Assembly (NCBI RefSeq): GCF_016899755.1
Contig: NZ_JACJJC010000010.1
Location: 1-64,000 of the forward strand
Direction of reading: 5' to 3'
Origin: Sutterella massiliensis
GTDB taxonomy: Bacteria; Pseudomonadota; Gammaproteobacteria; Burkholderiales; Burkholderiaceae_F
Length of the DNA: 64,000 nucleotides
The notes under the pieces: generated by a model
Told to the model about the DNA's origin: nothing
Databases searched by the model: none
The model's input: only the letters and a program-made list of their open reading frames with translations
Shown here: piece by piece, positions 33,825-42,104 of the stretch
How the letters are laid out: the number at the start of each line of letters is the position of its first letter
Numbering within the stretch: the stretch's first letter is position 1
Program-made: the position numbers and the translations under genes

Positions 33825-35029
33825 TTGCCAAAGGGCTCGAAGGCGCGCTTGCGCTCGCGGCCTTTCCTATGCTCCACACTGCCGCGCGGGCGGCCGAGCT
33901 CGTTCGCGGGCGCCCGGCACGCGCGATTCTCGTCACGGGCGGCCCGTTTCTGCGCTACCGCAGCATCCTCTTGGGCGTAGCAGCGGGTTTGAAGGCGCTC
34001 GAACTCATTGAGCGCGCCCCTGCAATCGAAACGCAGCACGCGGCGTCGGTGCCCGAAGGCGCGCCGCGGCAGTCCGAGCCGCGTTCCGACCCGAGCAAAA
34101 CGGGCACGGCCGACGTTTGGGCCGAGCTCGCGAAATCCGCGGGCGGCAGCCGACTCGCGTTTCTCGCCGACGGTCACTACGACTACGGCTTCAGCGAGGC
34201 GGGCCGAGAGGCTGCGCGCACGGCCGTGCTCGAGCGCCTCAAAACGAAACGCGATGTCGACATCGTCTTCGTTTTCGGCACCGAAGCAACGCTCGACATG
34301 GCGGCGGCTGTCAAAGACATTCCGGTCGTTTCGCTTGGAAGCTCCGACCCCGTCCGCACGGGGATAGTTAAGTCGGCCGACGACTCGGGTCAGGACAACC
34401 TTCACGCGGTCGTCGTTGCCGACTACTACGGGTGGCAGACCCGGAGCTTCGGGCACGTCTATCCCTTCAAGCGTCTTGGGCTTCCGATCGCAAGCGCCCG
34501 AAACGAAAAGTCGGGCGAGCCCGAAATCCGAAAAGCGTGCGAGGAACTCGGGGCCGGCTTCATCCTCAGGGCCTATGAAGAAACAGGCGATGCGCAGGTC
34601 GATGACGCGGCGCTTTTGGCCTGCGTCGAAGCACTCGCGAACGAGGGTGCCGATGCGATCATGTTCCCTTGGTTCTCGGCTTCGCCCGAAACGTTCCGAG
34701 CGCTTTTGACACTGCTCGAACGACGCGGCATTGCCAGCTTCTCGCAGGCAGGTCCCGACTTTGTTGAGCGGGGGATTCTTTTGGGCGTCGGTTCGGAAAC
34801 CTTCGAAGGCTACGGGTTCTTCGAAGCGGAAGTGATTCTTCGGATTCTCGAAGGCGACAAACCACGCGAAATCGGGCAGCGCTACGCGCAGCGCGGGCGG
34901 CTCGTCGTGAATCTGCGCTCGGCGATGGCGCTCGGTTGGCAGCCGCCCTTCGGCCTCCTCGTTGCGGCGGAAAAGGCTTGGACCACGCAGTCTCCCGTTG
35001 CGCACGAGACGCTCGAACCAATCGACTGA
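33806..35029 (+). CDS. Periplasmic ABC_sub_bind (TrpX-like) solute-binding protein
   Basis: The 407-residue precursor starts MQRRRLIAKGLEGALALAAF after AAAAGGAGG, with a signal peptide ending near ARA. The two-lobed ABC_sub_bind (PF04392-type) fold shows RYRSILLGVAAGLKALELI, DIVFVFGTEATLDMAAAVKD, PVVSLGSSDPVRTGIVKS, GADAIMFPWFSASPETFRALL and an EGYGFFEAEVILRILEGDKP end. Members bind aromatic amino acids or similar solutes. No permease or ATPase genes are nearby. It overlaps the RsbU-like phosphatase gene by 19 nt, so both are co-translated. A role as the ligand-binding partner of that sensor, rather than in transport, is a reasonable inference. Confidence 0.85.
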   Translation: MQRRRLIAKGLEGALALAAFPMLHTAARAAELVRGRPARAILVTGGPFLRYRSILLGVAAGLKALELIERAPAIETQHAASVPEGAPRQSEPRSDPSKTGTADVWAELAKSAGGSRLAFLADGHYDYGFSEAGREAARTAVLERLKTKRDVDIVFVFGTEATLDMAAAVKDIPVVSLGSSDPVRTGIVKSADDSGQDNLHAVVVADYYGWQTRSFGHVYPFKRLGLPIASARNEKSGEPEIRKACEELGAGFILRAYEETGDAQVDDAALLACVEALANEGADAIMFPWFSASPETFRALLTLLERRGIASFSQAGPDFVERGILLGVGSETFEGYGFFEAEVILRILEGDKPREIGQRYAQRGRLVVNLRSAMALGWQPPFGLLVAAEKAWTTQSPVAHETLEPID

Positions 35030-35031
35030 CA

Positions 35032-35052
35032 GGCAGGACTCCGGCGCCTGCC
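35032..35052 (+). terminator. Hairpin after the solute-binding protein gene
   Basis: GGCAGGACTCCGG and CGCCTGCC can fold into a short GC stem right after the stop. There is no T run, so termination here would be weak. Confidence 0.3.
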
Positions 35053-35141
35053 ACTAGAAGTAGCTCATAAAGAGCCCATAAAGCTCAAAAAAATAGCCAA
35101 AGCCCCAAGGCATCCGACGTTTCCGAAAGAGGAAAAGACGA

Positions 35142-35952
35142 ATGACAACTCTCACGCAATATGTGGTGGACGCTTTCACCGACAAGATCTTTGCCGGGAA
35201 TCCGGCTGCGGTCTGCGTCATGGACTGGTGGCTGCCCGATGCGCTCATGCAGAAAATCGCGATCGAGAACAACCTGTCCGAAACGGCCTTTGCTGTGAAG
35301 GTGGGCGACCTCTATCACCTGCGCTGGTTTACACCGGGCGGCGAAATCGAGCTCTGCGGTCACGCAACGCTCGCGACTGCCTATGTCGTCATGCGCTTTG
35401 TGGAACATGAACTCCGCGAAGTGCGCTTCACGACCTTGAGCGGCATTCTCGTCGTCACGCGCAAGGACGATTTGTTCTCGCTCGAGTTCCCGACGTTTCC
35501 GCTGCGTGAAGTTGAGGAGGCCGACGTCCTTGAAGCTGTCGAAAAGGCGATCGGCGTCAAGCCCGCGAAGATCTATATGGGCCCGATATGGTCTGCGTGC
35601 TTGAGAGCGAAGAAAGGTTCGTGCGGTTCGCCCCGACCAAGCGCTTGTGCACGATCTCGAAGGTGTGTGCCTGCACGTGACGGCGCGAGCGAAGGCAGGC
35701 GAATACGACTGCATCACGCGCTCCTTCGCGCCCAAGTGCGGCGTAGCCGAAGACCCTGTCTGCGGGCGCGGTCATTGCCACGTCGTCTCGATTTGGGCGA
35801 AGGCGCTCGGCAAATCCGAGCTCACCGCGTATCAGGCTTCGGCTCGCGGCGGCGTCCTTTACTGCCGCTATGAAGGTAAAAAAACGATTCTGAGCGGCAG
35901 GGCGGCACTCTTTTCCGAAGCGAATATTCATTTCGACGAAGAAGTGGCCTGA
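35142..35952 (+). pseudogene. PhzF-family isomerase gene with two frameshifts
   Basis: Residues 1-146 read as a normal PhzF/YHI9-type protein: YVVDAFTDKIFAGNPAAVC, the catalytic Glu in NNLSETAFAV, and TPGGEIELCGHATLA. At 35582-35585 (GCCCG) one base is missing; the next frame continues DMVCVLESEERFVRF. At 35630-35634 (GCCCC) a second base is missing, after which the normal end follows (PDQALVHDLEGVCLHVTA, then AEDPVCGRGHCHV) to 35952. Joined, the protein would have about 270 residues, the usual family length. Both losses are in C tracts, so either recent decay or a base-calling artefact is possible. AAAGAGGAAAAGACG precedes the ATG. Confidence 0.8.
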
Positions 35953-36089
35953 TGTCGGTGCCGCTTGGGCGGTGTCCCGCAGAGCGGTGTCGGGACAAAA
36001 TGAGACGCGTATTCCGGAGCGGACCTCAAGCGCTTTTATTTGTTGGAGAGACCGCGGCGTTGCCGCGGTTCCCTGCTGCGCACACTCCG

Positions 36090-38183
36090 TCAGATGCGGA
36101 TGCGTGCGATCGGCTGCACGGCGATTTCGGGCGTCACTTCCTGATAGGCCATTACCGGAATCTCGTAGAACTTTGCTTCAATCAAGCGCCGCACATAGCG
36201 GCGGATGTCCATGCTCACCATGAGGACGGGCTTTTGCGTACTCGTGCGTGAACGTCCGAGCGCGGCTTCGAGCGCGTCGAGAATGCGCTTGGAGGATCCC
36301 GGGTCGAGAGAAAGGAAAGCGCCCGCAGAAGTCTGGCGCACGGCCTTGCGGATCACTTCTTCGACCTGCGGCTCCATGATGATTACGGGGAGCATGTTCT
36401 GGCCGCGTGAATGCATGTAGCTGATCTGGCGCTTGAGGGCGCTTCGCACGTACTCGGTGAGCATCACGACGTCCTTTTCCTTGGGCGCCCAATCGATCAG
36501 CGCCTGCAGAATCGTTCTCAGATCGCGAATCGAGACGTGTTCCTGGACAAGTCGCTGGAAGATGTCGGCGATGCGCTGAATCGGCAGGAGACGCGTCGCT
36601 TCCCGAACAAGATCCGGCATGCGTTCTTCAAGGCGGTCGAGGAGGTACTTCGTTTCCTGCATGCCGATGAAGTTTTCGGCGTGCCGGCTCAAGAGGAGCG
36701 AGAGGTGGTACGCGAGGATCTTCGAGTGGTCCATGCAGGAGATGCCGGCGGCTGCGAGCTTCTTTTCGTAGGACTTCGGGACCCAGAGCGACTCGACGTC
36801 GGGGAGGAACTTTTCGCCCGTTTCGACGGGGATCCCGAGCATGTCGAGCGTCTCGCGCTTTTCGCGCACAATGACGGCATCTCGCACGAGCACGCCGCGC
36901 GCGAGCGGGATTTCGTTGAGATTGAGCATGTAGCTCATCGGAGGCAAATTCGGGTTCGGTCGAATGTTGATGCCCGGGAACGGCACCCCCAGATCGAAAT
37001 AGAGCGCACGGCGCAGCTCGATCAATTCCGCATTGAGGTCGGCATACTGCATCGATTCGCCGAGGTCGCTCGAAATGTCGAGAATGATCGGCACGGTGGG
37101 CGCGAAGTTGTCTTCGCTGCGAACCGCACGCTTGGGCTTCGGGCTTGCGGCCGCAGGCGCGAGCGTTTTTTCAAGTACTTCGGCTTCGTCAGGGGCCTTG
37201 GGCATCGACTTGATGCGCGAGAGCACGACGCCGAAGCCGAAAACGGCTGCCGCCATTGTGAAAAGCTGCGGCTTCGGGAACCCCGGGATAAGCGCAAGAA
37301 GGAAAATCAGAGCGCCAGCCATCTGAAGCGCGCGCGGCTGACTGAAGAACTGGCGGCCGACCTGCGCGCCCACGTCTTCGCGCGTGTCGCCCGAGCGCGT
37401 GATCAAGATGCCGGCGGAAATCGAGACGAGAAGGGACGGAATCTGGCTCACGAGCCCGTCGCCGATCGTGAGGACGCCGTAGAGCTCGAGCGCGTCGCCC
37501 GCGGTCATGCCGCGCTGCGAGACCCCGATGATCGTGCCGCCGATGATGTTGATCGCCGTGACGACCATGCCCGCGATCGAGTCGCCCTTAACGAACTTCA
37601 TCGCGCCGTCCATGGCGCCGTACATCTTGCTTTCCATCTGCACGTCGTTGCGGCGGCGCTGGGCCTCATCCATGTCGATCACGCCGGCGCGCAGGTCGGC
37701 GTCGATCGACATTTGCTTCCCAGGCATCGCGTCGAGCGTAAAGCGTGCGCCCACTTCGGCGACGCGCTCGGCGCCCTTGGCAATGACGAGAAACTGAACG
37801 ATCGTGAGAATCAGGAAGACCACGGCGCCCACGACGAAGTTGCTTCCCGTAGCGAACTCGCCGAACGTGAAGATAATCTCACCGGCGTCTGCCTGCAGAA
37901 GAATCAGGCGCGTCGTCGTGATGTTGAGCCCCACGCGAAAGAGCGTCGTAAAGAGGAGCATCGTCGGGAAGGACGAAAACTCGAGGGGCGACTTCACGTA
38001 CATCGCCATCATGAGCATCATGAAGGAGAGCGTGAGGTTCGCGCCGATCAGCGTGTCGACCAACGGGGTCGGCAGCGGCACGATCATGAGCGTGATGACG
38101 ACGACCAAAAGCACAACCATCGAAATGTCGTTGTGCTTGGTGACGGTCGAAACGACGTTCGAAGCCTTGGCAAGAAGCGTCAT
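36090..38183 (-). CDS. sctV: T3SS export gate protein SctV
   Basis: The 697-residue protein is the large export-gate component (YscV/LcrD/BcrD family). The N-terminal half has eight membrane helices with the conserved LIGANLTLSFMMLMMAMYV and the FHIPEP-type loop DADLRAGVIDMDEAQRRR. The C-terminal half (about 370-697) is the cytoplasmic nonameric ring that docks chaperone-substrate complexes (LNEIPLARGVLVRDAV, SWVP-like LWVPKSYEKK). It is the last gene of the minus-strand unit and its start overlaps sctY by 4 nt. Length and all blocks are normal. The region 35953-36089 downstream holds a GC hairpin (ACCGCGGCG/TGCCGCGGT) without a T run. Confidence 0.97.
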   Translation of the reverse strand: MTLLAKASNVVSTVTKHNDISMVVLLVVVITLMIVPLPTPLVDTLIGANLTLSFMMLMMAMYVKSPLEFSSFPTMLLFTTLFRVGLNITTTRLILLQADAGEIIFTFGEFATGSNFVVGAVVFLILTIVQFLVIAKGAERVAEVGARFTLDAMPGKQMSIDADLRAGVIDMDEAQRRRNDVQMESKMYGAMDGAMKFVKGDSIAGMVVTAINIIGGTIIGVSQRGMTAGDALELYGVLTIGDGLVSQIPSLLVSISAGILITRSGDTREDVGAQVGRQFFSQPRALQMAGALIFLLALIPGFPKPQLFTMAAAVFGFGVVLSRIKSMPKAPDEAEVLEKTLAPAAASPKPKRAVRSEDNFAPTVPIILDISSDLGESMQYADLNAELIELRRALYFDLGVPFPGINIRPNPNLPPMSYMLNLNEIPLARGVLVRDAVIVREKRETLDMLGIPVETGEKFLPDVESLWVPKSYEKKLAAAGISCMDHSKILAYHLSLLLSRHAENFIGMQETKYLLDRLEERMPDLVREATRLLPIQRIADIFQRLVQEHVSIRDLRTILQALIDWAPKEKDVVMLTEYVRSALKRQISYMHSRGQNMLPVIIMEPQVEEVIRKAVRQTSAGAFLSLDPGSSKRILDALEAALGRSRTSTQKPVLMVSMDIRRYVRRLIEAKFYEIPVMAYQEVTPEIAVQPIARIRI

Positions 38184-38698
38184 GGATGGTCTCCGTTCGT
38201 GCCGTCCGAGAAGAGCCCGTCGGCGGCCGCTGCGCCCGCGCCGCCCAGCTCAAGAAAGCGGTCACGCGCGGCATGCGCTTCGGTTTTTCGGTCGAGTGCC
38301 CAGAGAATTTGGGCTTTCAATAGATGGAGTGCGGCTTCGCGCGTCGAGAGGGCAGCGCGGCTGCCGAGCAAGCCGAGCGCTTCGTCGATCGAAGCGAGTG
38401 CTTCGGGTGCTGCCCCTGCGTCAAGGCGTGCGGCGGCGAGTCCGGCGAGCGCCAGCCGCCGCTCGCGCGCGAGCGAACCCGTCTCGTCTTCCTGACGCGC
38501 TTCGTCAATCAGGGCAAGAAGCGCTTCGTAGAGCCGCGCGGCACGCTCGGCCGCTCCCATGCGAAGAAAGAGAAACGCGAGCACCGAGAGCGTGCGGCGC
38601 TCGTCGCTCGTGAAGCGGTCGGCTTCGGGGGATTGCGTTGCAGCGGAAACGTCCGGTGCGGCCGCTCGGTCGGTATTCATTTCAAAATCCGTCGCCAT
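38180..38698 (-). CDS. sctY: T3SS chaperone-like protein SctY
   Basis: The 172-residue protein consists mainly of TPR-like helix pairs (LSVLAFLFLRMGAAERAARL, ALAGLAAARLDAGAAPEAL, ALHLLKAQILWALDRKTEA). In Yersinia YscY is a TPR protein that binds YscX and the ring of YscV. Here it lies between sctX and sctV, overlapping sctV by 4 nt, so position and fold agree. It is longer than Yersinia YscY (about 114 residues) because of an N-terminal low-complexity segment and a Gly/Ala-rich tail. CGGAGG precedes the ATG within the sctX end. Confidence 0.8.
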   Translation of the reverse strand: MATDFEMNTDRAAAPDVSAATQSPEADRFTSDERRTLSVLAFLFLRMGAAERAARLYEALLALIDEARQEDETGSLARERRLALAGLAAARLDAGAAPEALASIDEALGLLGSRAALSTREAALHLLKAQILWALDRKTEAHAARDRFLELGGAGAAAADGLFSDGTNGDHP

Positions 38699-38702
38699 CG
38701 CA

Positions 38703-39083
38703 TCAGCCTCCGAGCATCAGGCCGCGGTAGGCGGACAAAAGCATGTCGTTTTCAAGGAGCGGCTCAAGTTCTTCTTCGAGCAGCGCGGCGAGCTTCGGAT
38801 CCGGGTGCTTTTTTAGTCGCTTTTCGAGCTTCTTCGAAATGTCGCGCAGCGACCGCGCAAACACTTCGGGGCTCACTGGTGTGCCGTCTCCGATATCGGG
38901 CGCAAGGCAATGTTCGACGCGTGCACGGGCATTGGCGGGCCCGTAAAGGCTCTCGAGCGTCGAGCGGCCGACGGCACTCGCGCCCACTTCCCGCGCGTCG
39001 GGAAGCGGCTCGGCGTCTGCCATCGGCAAGAGCGACTGAATGCCGACCGATGGATTGAAGAGCGTTTGAACGGGCGTTGTCAT
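38703..39083 (-). CDS. sctX: T3SS early substrate SctX (YscX family)
   Basis: The 126-residue protein occupies the yscX position between the sycN-like and sctY genes. Its C-terminal half has the YscX-type helical segments (SPEVFARSLRDISKKLEKRL, PDPKLAALLEEELEPLLEND), ending LLSAYRGLMLGG. The N-terminus is unstructured, as expected for a secreted protein. YscX is itself exported and is needed, with YscY and YscV, to start needle export. These X/Y proteins occur in the Ysc-type T3SS branch, which classifies this system. Sequence similarity is judged by eye and context is decisive. Confidence 0.75.
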   Translation of the reverse strand: MTTPVQTLFNPSVGIQSLLPMADAEPLPDAREVGASAVGRSTLESLYGPANARARVEHCLAPDIGDGTPVSPEVFARSLRDISKKLEKRLKKHPDPKLAALLEEELEPLLENDMLLSAYRGLMLGG

Positions 39084-39127
39084 AGTCGGATGTCCGGTTC
39101 GTCAAGGGGCGCTTCGACAAGAGCCGC

Positions 39128-39523
39128 TTAGTCGCGGCGAAGCGGCTCTGCCGCCTCAAGGAGAAAACGAAGTCCATTTTCCAAGTTTGCCGCATCTATT
39201 GCCTCGGGCGGAAATTCGATGGCGAGCACCAAGCGGTCTTGGACGAGTGCGGTACGAACGGCGTACTGCGGCGCCCGACGCCAGCCGAAGCGCTCAAGAG
39301 CGCGCTCAAAGCGAGCCGGCGCGTCACCTTGGGACAAGAGTGCAAGCGTGAGCAGAAGCCGTTCGTCTCGCTCCGCCGCGCTCGCCGCTTCGAGGGGATC
39401 GAGCACTTCGAGCGTCATCGTGCCGAGCCCATCGACTTCAAGTGCCGCGAGGCCCGACTCGTTCAGGGCGAGTCCCGGAAGGCCGATGCGCTGCCCGAAG
39501 GCTTCAATCTCGCGATTTTCCAT
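39128..39523 (-). CDS. SycN-like class I T3SS chaperone
   Basis: The 131-residue acidic protein fits the CesT/SycN fold. It has an N-terminal helix (EIEAFGQRIGLPGLALNE), a beta-strand stretch (AALEVDGLGTMTLEVLD), a central helix with LLLTLALLSQG, and a C-terminal strand-helix (LVLAIEFPPEAIDAANLENGLRFLL). It lies directly downstream of the gatekeeper gene sctW, as sycN follows yopN-tyeA. It probably acts with a partner to escort SctW to the export gate. A GAGGCAGG stretch precedes the ATG. Confidence 0.72.
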   Translation of the reverse strand: MENREIEAFGQRIGLPGLALNESGLAALEVDGLGTMTLEVLDPLEAASAAERDERLLLTLALLSQGDAPARFERALERFGWRRAPQYAVRTALVQDRLVLAIEFPPEAIDAANLENGLRFLLEAAEPLRRD

Positions 39524-39568
39524 ACCTGCCTCTGTCCATTCTCTTAAATTCGTTTTTGGGTGCCTTCG

Positions 39569-40684
39569 TCACTCGAGCGAAGCGAGGTACTCGTCTTCGC
39601 GCGCGATTGCGGCGTCGAGCGACGTACGAAGCGCATCAACGAAGCTCGTTTTGCCTTCGCCCGCGTCGAGGAAAGCCGTCGGCAGACGCCGCACGGCAGC
39701 CAAAAGATCCTGTCGAAAGAGTACTTCGCGCTCGATGTCCGGGGGATTGGCCTTGGCGCAGAGCTGATCGACCGCCGTGTCGCTCACATAAGCGCGCGAA
39801 CGGAATTCGATGAGTTCGCCCAAAAGGTCCATCGCAGTGAGCGCGGCATTCTTGACGCCGTGCACGTCGCGCCAGCGGGTCATGAGCGCAGAGAGTTCCG
39901 TGTAGGCGCTCTGTGCAAGCCGCACTTCCCGCAGCTTTCCGTGCACGCTCTCCAAATGTGCACGCCCCATGCTCGGCGTCTCGCTTTTGATGTCTGCGCT
40001 GATTGCCGAGAAGAGAAAATCCATCGCCCGTCCGAAGTCGTCGCCGTATTTGGCGCGAATGCTCTGAAAGACTTCCTTGACGTCGGAAAATTCGCCGACG
40101 GCCTCGCGGTAGAAGGCGCCTGCTGCTGCGGCGTCGCCCACTTCCGGAAAGCCTTCCGAGGCGAGCGCCCCCTGAAGGCCGAGCCGAACGGCTTGTGCGT
40201 TCTTTTCCATGTGCGCAGCCGCGAGCGACTTCAAGGCCGCCCGTTGATCGGCAGAAACAGAAGCGTCTGCTTCGAACGCTTCGCGTGCACTCTCGAGTGC
40301 GGCCCAGATTTCGGTCGGATCCTTGAAGGCTTCACGGACGGCGCGCTCCATGTCCTCGCGCGTTTTGGCATGCTTGAGCGCATCAACGGTCGAATTGAGC
40401 TTTTCGCTCTGGCCCGTCTGCTCCATGAGCACTCGGTACTTTTCGAGAAGTCGCTCGGAAATTTCGGAACTCTGCCGCTCCTTGCGCCGTCCGATCTCGT
40501 ACTCCTTCGTTCGATCGACGGCAAAGCCGAGCTCTTCGGCCGCGTCCGCCAAAAGCGAGCTCGGCGAGGAAACAGTCGACACCGTATGCCCCATGAAGAC
40601 GCTCGAGGCGCCCGACGTGCCGTGCGCGGCACTCGTCTGGGTAAAGGTCGTGCCGAATGAATTCTGAATGCCTTCGATCGACAT
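39569..40684 (-). CDS. sctW: T3SS gatekeeper SctW (YopN-TyeA fusion)
   Basis: The 371-residue protein carries the HrpJ/YopN-like domain in the middle (ERLLEKYRVLMEQTGQ, then repeated helical units to about residue 260). The TyeA-like domain is at the C-terminus (LTAMDLLGELIEFRSRAYVS, VLFRQDLLAAVRRLPTAFLD). In Yersinia these are two proteins; in Bordetella BopN and others they are one, as here. SctW blocks effector export until translocators are placed and host contact occurs. The N-terminus is Ser/Thr/Gly-rich, as in secreted proteins. It is the first gene of the minus-strand unit, with a -10-like TATAAT at 40741-40746 upstream. Confidence 0.88.
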   Translation of the reverse strand: MSIEGIQNSFGTTFTQTSAAHGTSGASSVFMGHTVSTVSSPSSLLADAAEELGFAVDRTKEYEIGRRKERQSSEISERLLEKYRVLMEQTGQSEKLNSTVDALKHAKTREDMERAVREAFKDPTEIWAALESAREAFEADASVSADQRAALKSLAAAHMEKNAQAVRLGLQGALASEGFPEVGDAAAAGAFYREAVGEFSDVKEVFQSIRAKYGDDFGRAMDFLFSAISADIKSETPSMGRAHLESVHGKLREVRLAQSAYTELSALMTRWRDVHGVKNAALTAMDLLGELIEFRSRAYVSDTAVDQLCAKANPPDIEREVLFRQDLLAAVRRLPTAFLDAGEGKTSFVDALRTSLDAAIAREDEYLASLE

Positions 40685-41145
40685 GTGTTCGTGCGGCCTC
40701 TCTGCGAAATGGATGGTTGAAGGGAAGGGGTAACCAAAAAATTATAGGAGGCACCTTGCTCGAGAAACACGCAAAGCAAAGGAGCTGCGCCTTCTTCAAG
40801 CTTGCACTTCCTGCGATCTGTTTATCTGCGGTTTAGGAAAAACCCTTTCGGCAATGGTTGCCGGCCGATTTGTCAGTACGATGAGCTAAAGACGCCGTGC
40901 TTTGTGCGCGCTCGGCCGAGGTTTTGCTGTGTTTTTACGCAGAATGCGAGGACAGCCGGTTCATTAACACGGAAACGGCGATTCGTTTGTATGTGATTCG
41001 ACGGCCCTTGCGGACTTGAGTGCGGCTTGTCTTTTGTCGGTGCGGTGAACTGACGGAAAGCGATTTTTTCGGCCTGGCTGCCGCGCTATCGTGTCTTTCG
41101 GCAGTTTTGGCGGCAATGGTCGCGGCATTTGCTAAGGAGTTTTAG
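40685..41145. promoter_or_regulatory. Divergent T3SS promoter region
   Basis: These 461 bases separate the two T3SS units and hold no gene. On the minus strand TATAAT (40741-40746) lies 57 nt before sctW but has no good -35 box. I could not find an unambiguous pair of matching ECF-type promoter boxes on the two sides. The region is visibly more AT-rich than its surroundings, which would suit H-NS binding. Confidence 0.5.
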
Positions 41146-41445
41146 ATGAGCAAAAAAATCGATTTGGCAAAACAGGCTCAAGCGCTCGAGCGCCTCAAAG
41201 CCGAATTTGAGCGGCTCAATCGTCAGTTCGACGAACTGAAGGCAGCTTCTGGTGTCGCATCGGACGACGAGCTTGTTGTTGATGAGTCGAAGCTGCCGCC
41301 CGAAGTACGCACCGCTTTTCTTGAGATGAAGGCGCAGGCCGAAAAGAACGGTCGAAATGCTGCGGCATCGATCGAAGCCGAGATTGCTGCCGACGAACCC
41401 GCGCCCGCCATGCGTCGTCCCCGTCGCGGAACTTTGGCGATCTGA
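41146..41445 (+). CDS. Small coiled-coil protein at the lcrG position
   Basis: The 99-residue protein starts after AAGGAG. The N-terminal 35 residues are a clear amphipathic coiled coil (LAKQAQALERLKAEFERLNR). A middle segment reads DESKLPPEVRTAFLEMKAQA, and the tail is basic (RRPRRG). No family is recognised from sequence. The following genes (filament/tip protein, SycD-like chaperone, two translocators) match the Yersinia lcrG-lcrV-lcrH-yopB-yopD order. This gene therefore takes the place of LcrG, a small helical cytoplasmic chaperone of the tip protein that also restrains secretion. That role is inferred from position, size and coiled coil only. Confidence 0.6.
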   Translation: MSKKIDLAKQAQALERLKAEFERLNRQFDELKAASGVASDDELVVDESKLPPEVRTAFLEMKAQAEKNGRNAAASIEAEIAADEPAPAMRRPRRGTLAI

Positions 41446-41533
41446 TCGACAAGCCTTCCCCCGAGAGCGGATGTTCTGCGGGGTGTTTCGGGGATCATTG
41501 CGAATTTGACAAGCTTTTATCGAGGAGTTCGTT

Positions 41534-42049
41534 ATGACGGAAAACACGAGCGGCGTTACGCCGCTGAAGGAAATTCTTTCCATGATCGATCTCGGACCGA
41601 CAAGCAGCGTACAGATGGCTTACGCGAAGCTGATGCTTGCGCAGTCGATGATCTGCAAGAACTCTGCCGAGCAGAAAATGGATCAGATCGAGCAGATTCA
41701 GGAAGAGCAGTCGAAGGTGGCCGAGTTCCTTTCGCAGGCACGCGTGCTGCAGGAAGAGGCCGATACGGGCAAAAAGTGCACGTCAATGCCAACCGATATG
41801 GTTGAGTTCTTCACTAAACACGATTTGGCGTATGACACAGCCAATAACGATTACGCTCATGACAAGGACCAGTGGAACGTAGCCATCCAGTCGCTCACGA
41901 ATTATCAGGAGTCGATCAGCAATCAAACGCAGACGTTGATGGTCTATCTGCAGGACTTCATCAGCCAGTACAACTCGTACCTGCAGGGCGCCAACAGCGC
42001 CGTTCAGGAGGCGAGCAACGTTCTGACGTCCATTGCTACCGGCCGCTGA
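41534..42049 (+). CDS. Putative T3SS tip/filament protein (EspA/Bsp22-like)
   Basis: The 171-residue protein has no signal peptide and is almost wholly helical, with Gln/Ser-rich heptads (DQIEQIQEEQSKVAEFLSQA, then NYQESISNQTQTLMVYLQDF) at both ends. Two long terminal helices around a short centre, and the C-terminus SQYNSYLQGANSAVQEASNV, resemble EspA/Bsp22-type filament subunits capping the needle. It stands where lcrV lies in Yersinia, directly before the SycD-like chaperone and translocators. GAGGAG precedes the ATG. It may be the subunit of an extended filament rather than an LcrV-type tip, which is larger. Confidence 0.68.
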   Translation: MTENTSGVTPLKEILSMIDLGPTSSVQMAYAKLMLAQSMICKNSAEQKMDQIEQIQEEQSKVAEFLSQARVLQEEADTGKKCTSMPTDMVEFFTKHDLAYDTANNDYAHDKDQWNVAIQSLTNYQESISNQTQTLMVYLQDFISQYNSYLQGANSAVQEASNVLTSIATGR

Positions 42050-42104
42050 CGCGGTTCTGCTCTTTCGGCACCGAGCAGCACAAAATTCGAAAAAGGAAGC
42101 AGTC

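Noticed and set aside
35952..36251. Plus-strand frame of 99 codons after the PhzF gene
   Set aside because: No ribosome-binding site and it overlaps the end of sctV antisense; composition is not coding-like.
36411..38495. Plus-strand open frame of 694 codons opposite sctV
   Set aside because: It is the shadow of sctV, rich in His/Arg/Glu, with no similarity to anything recognisable.
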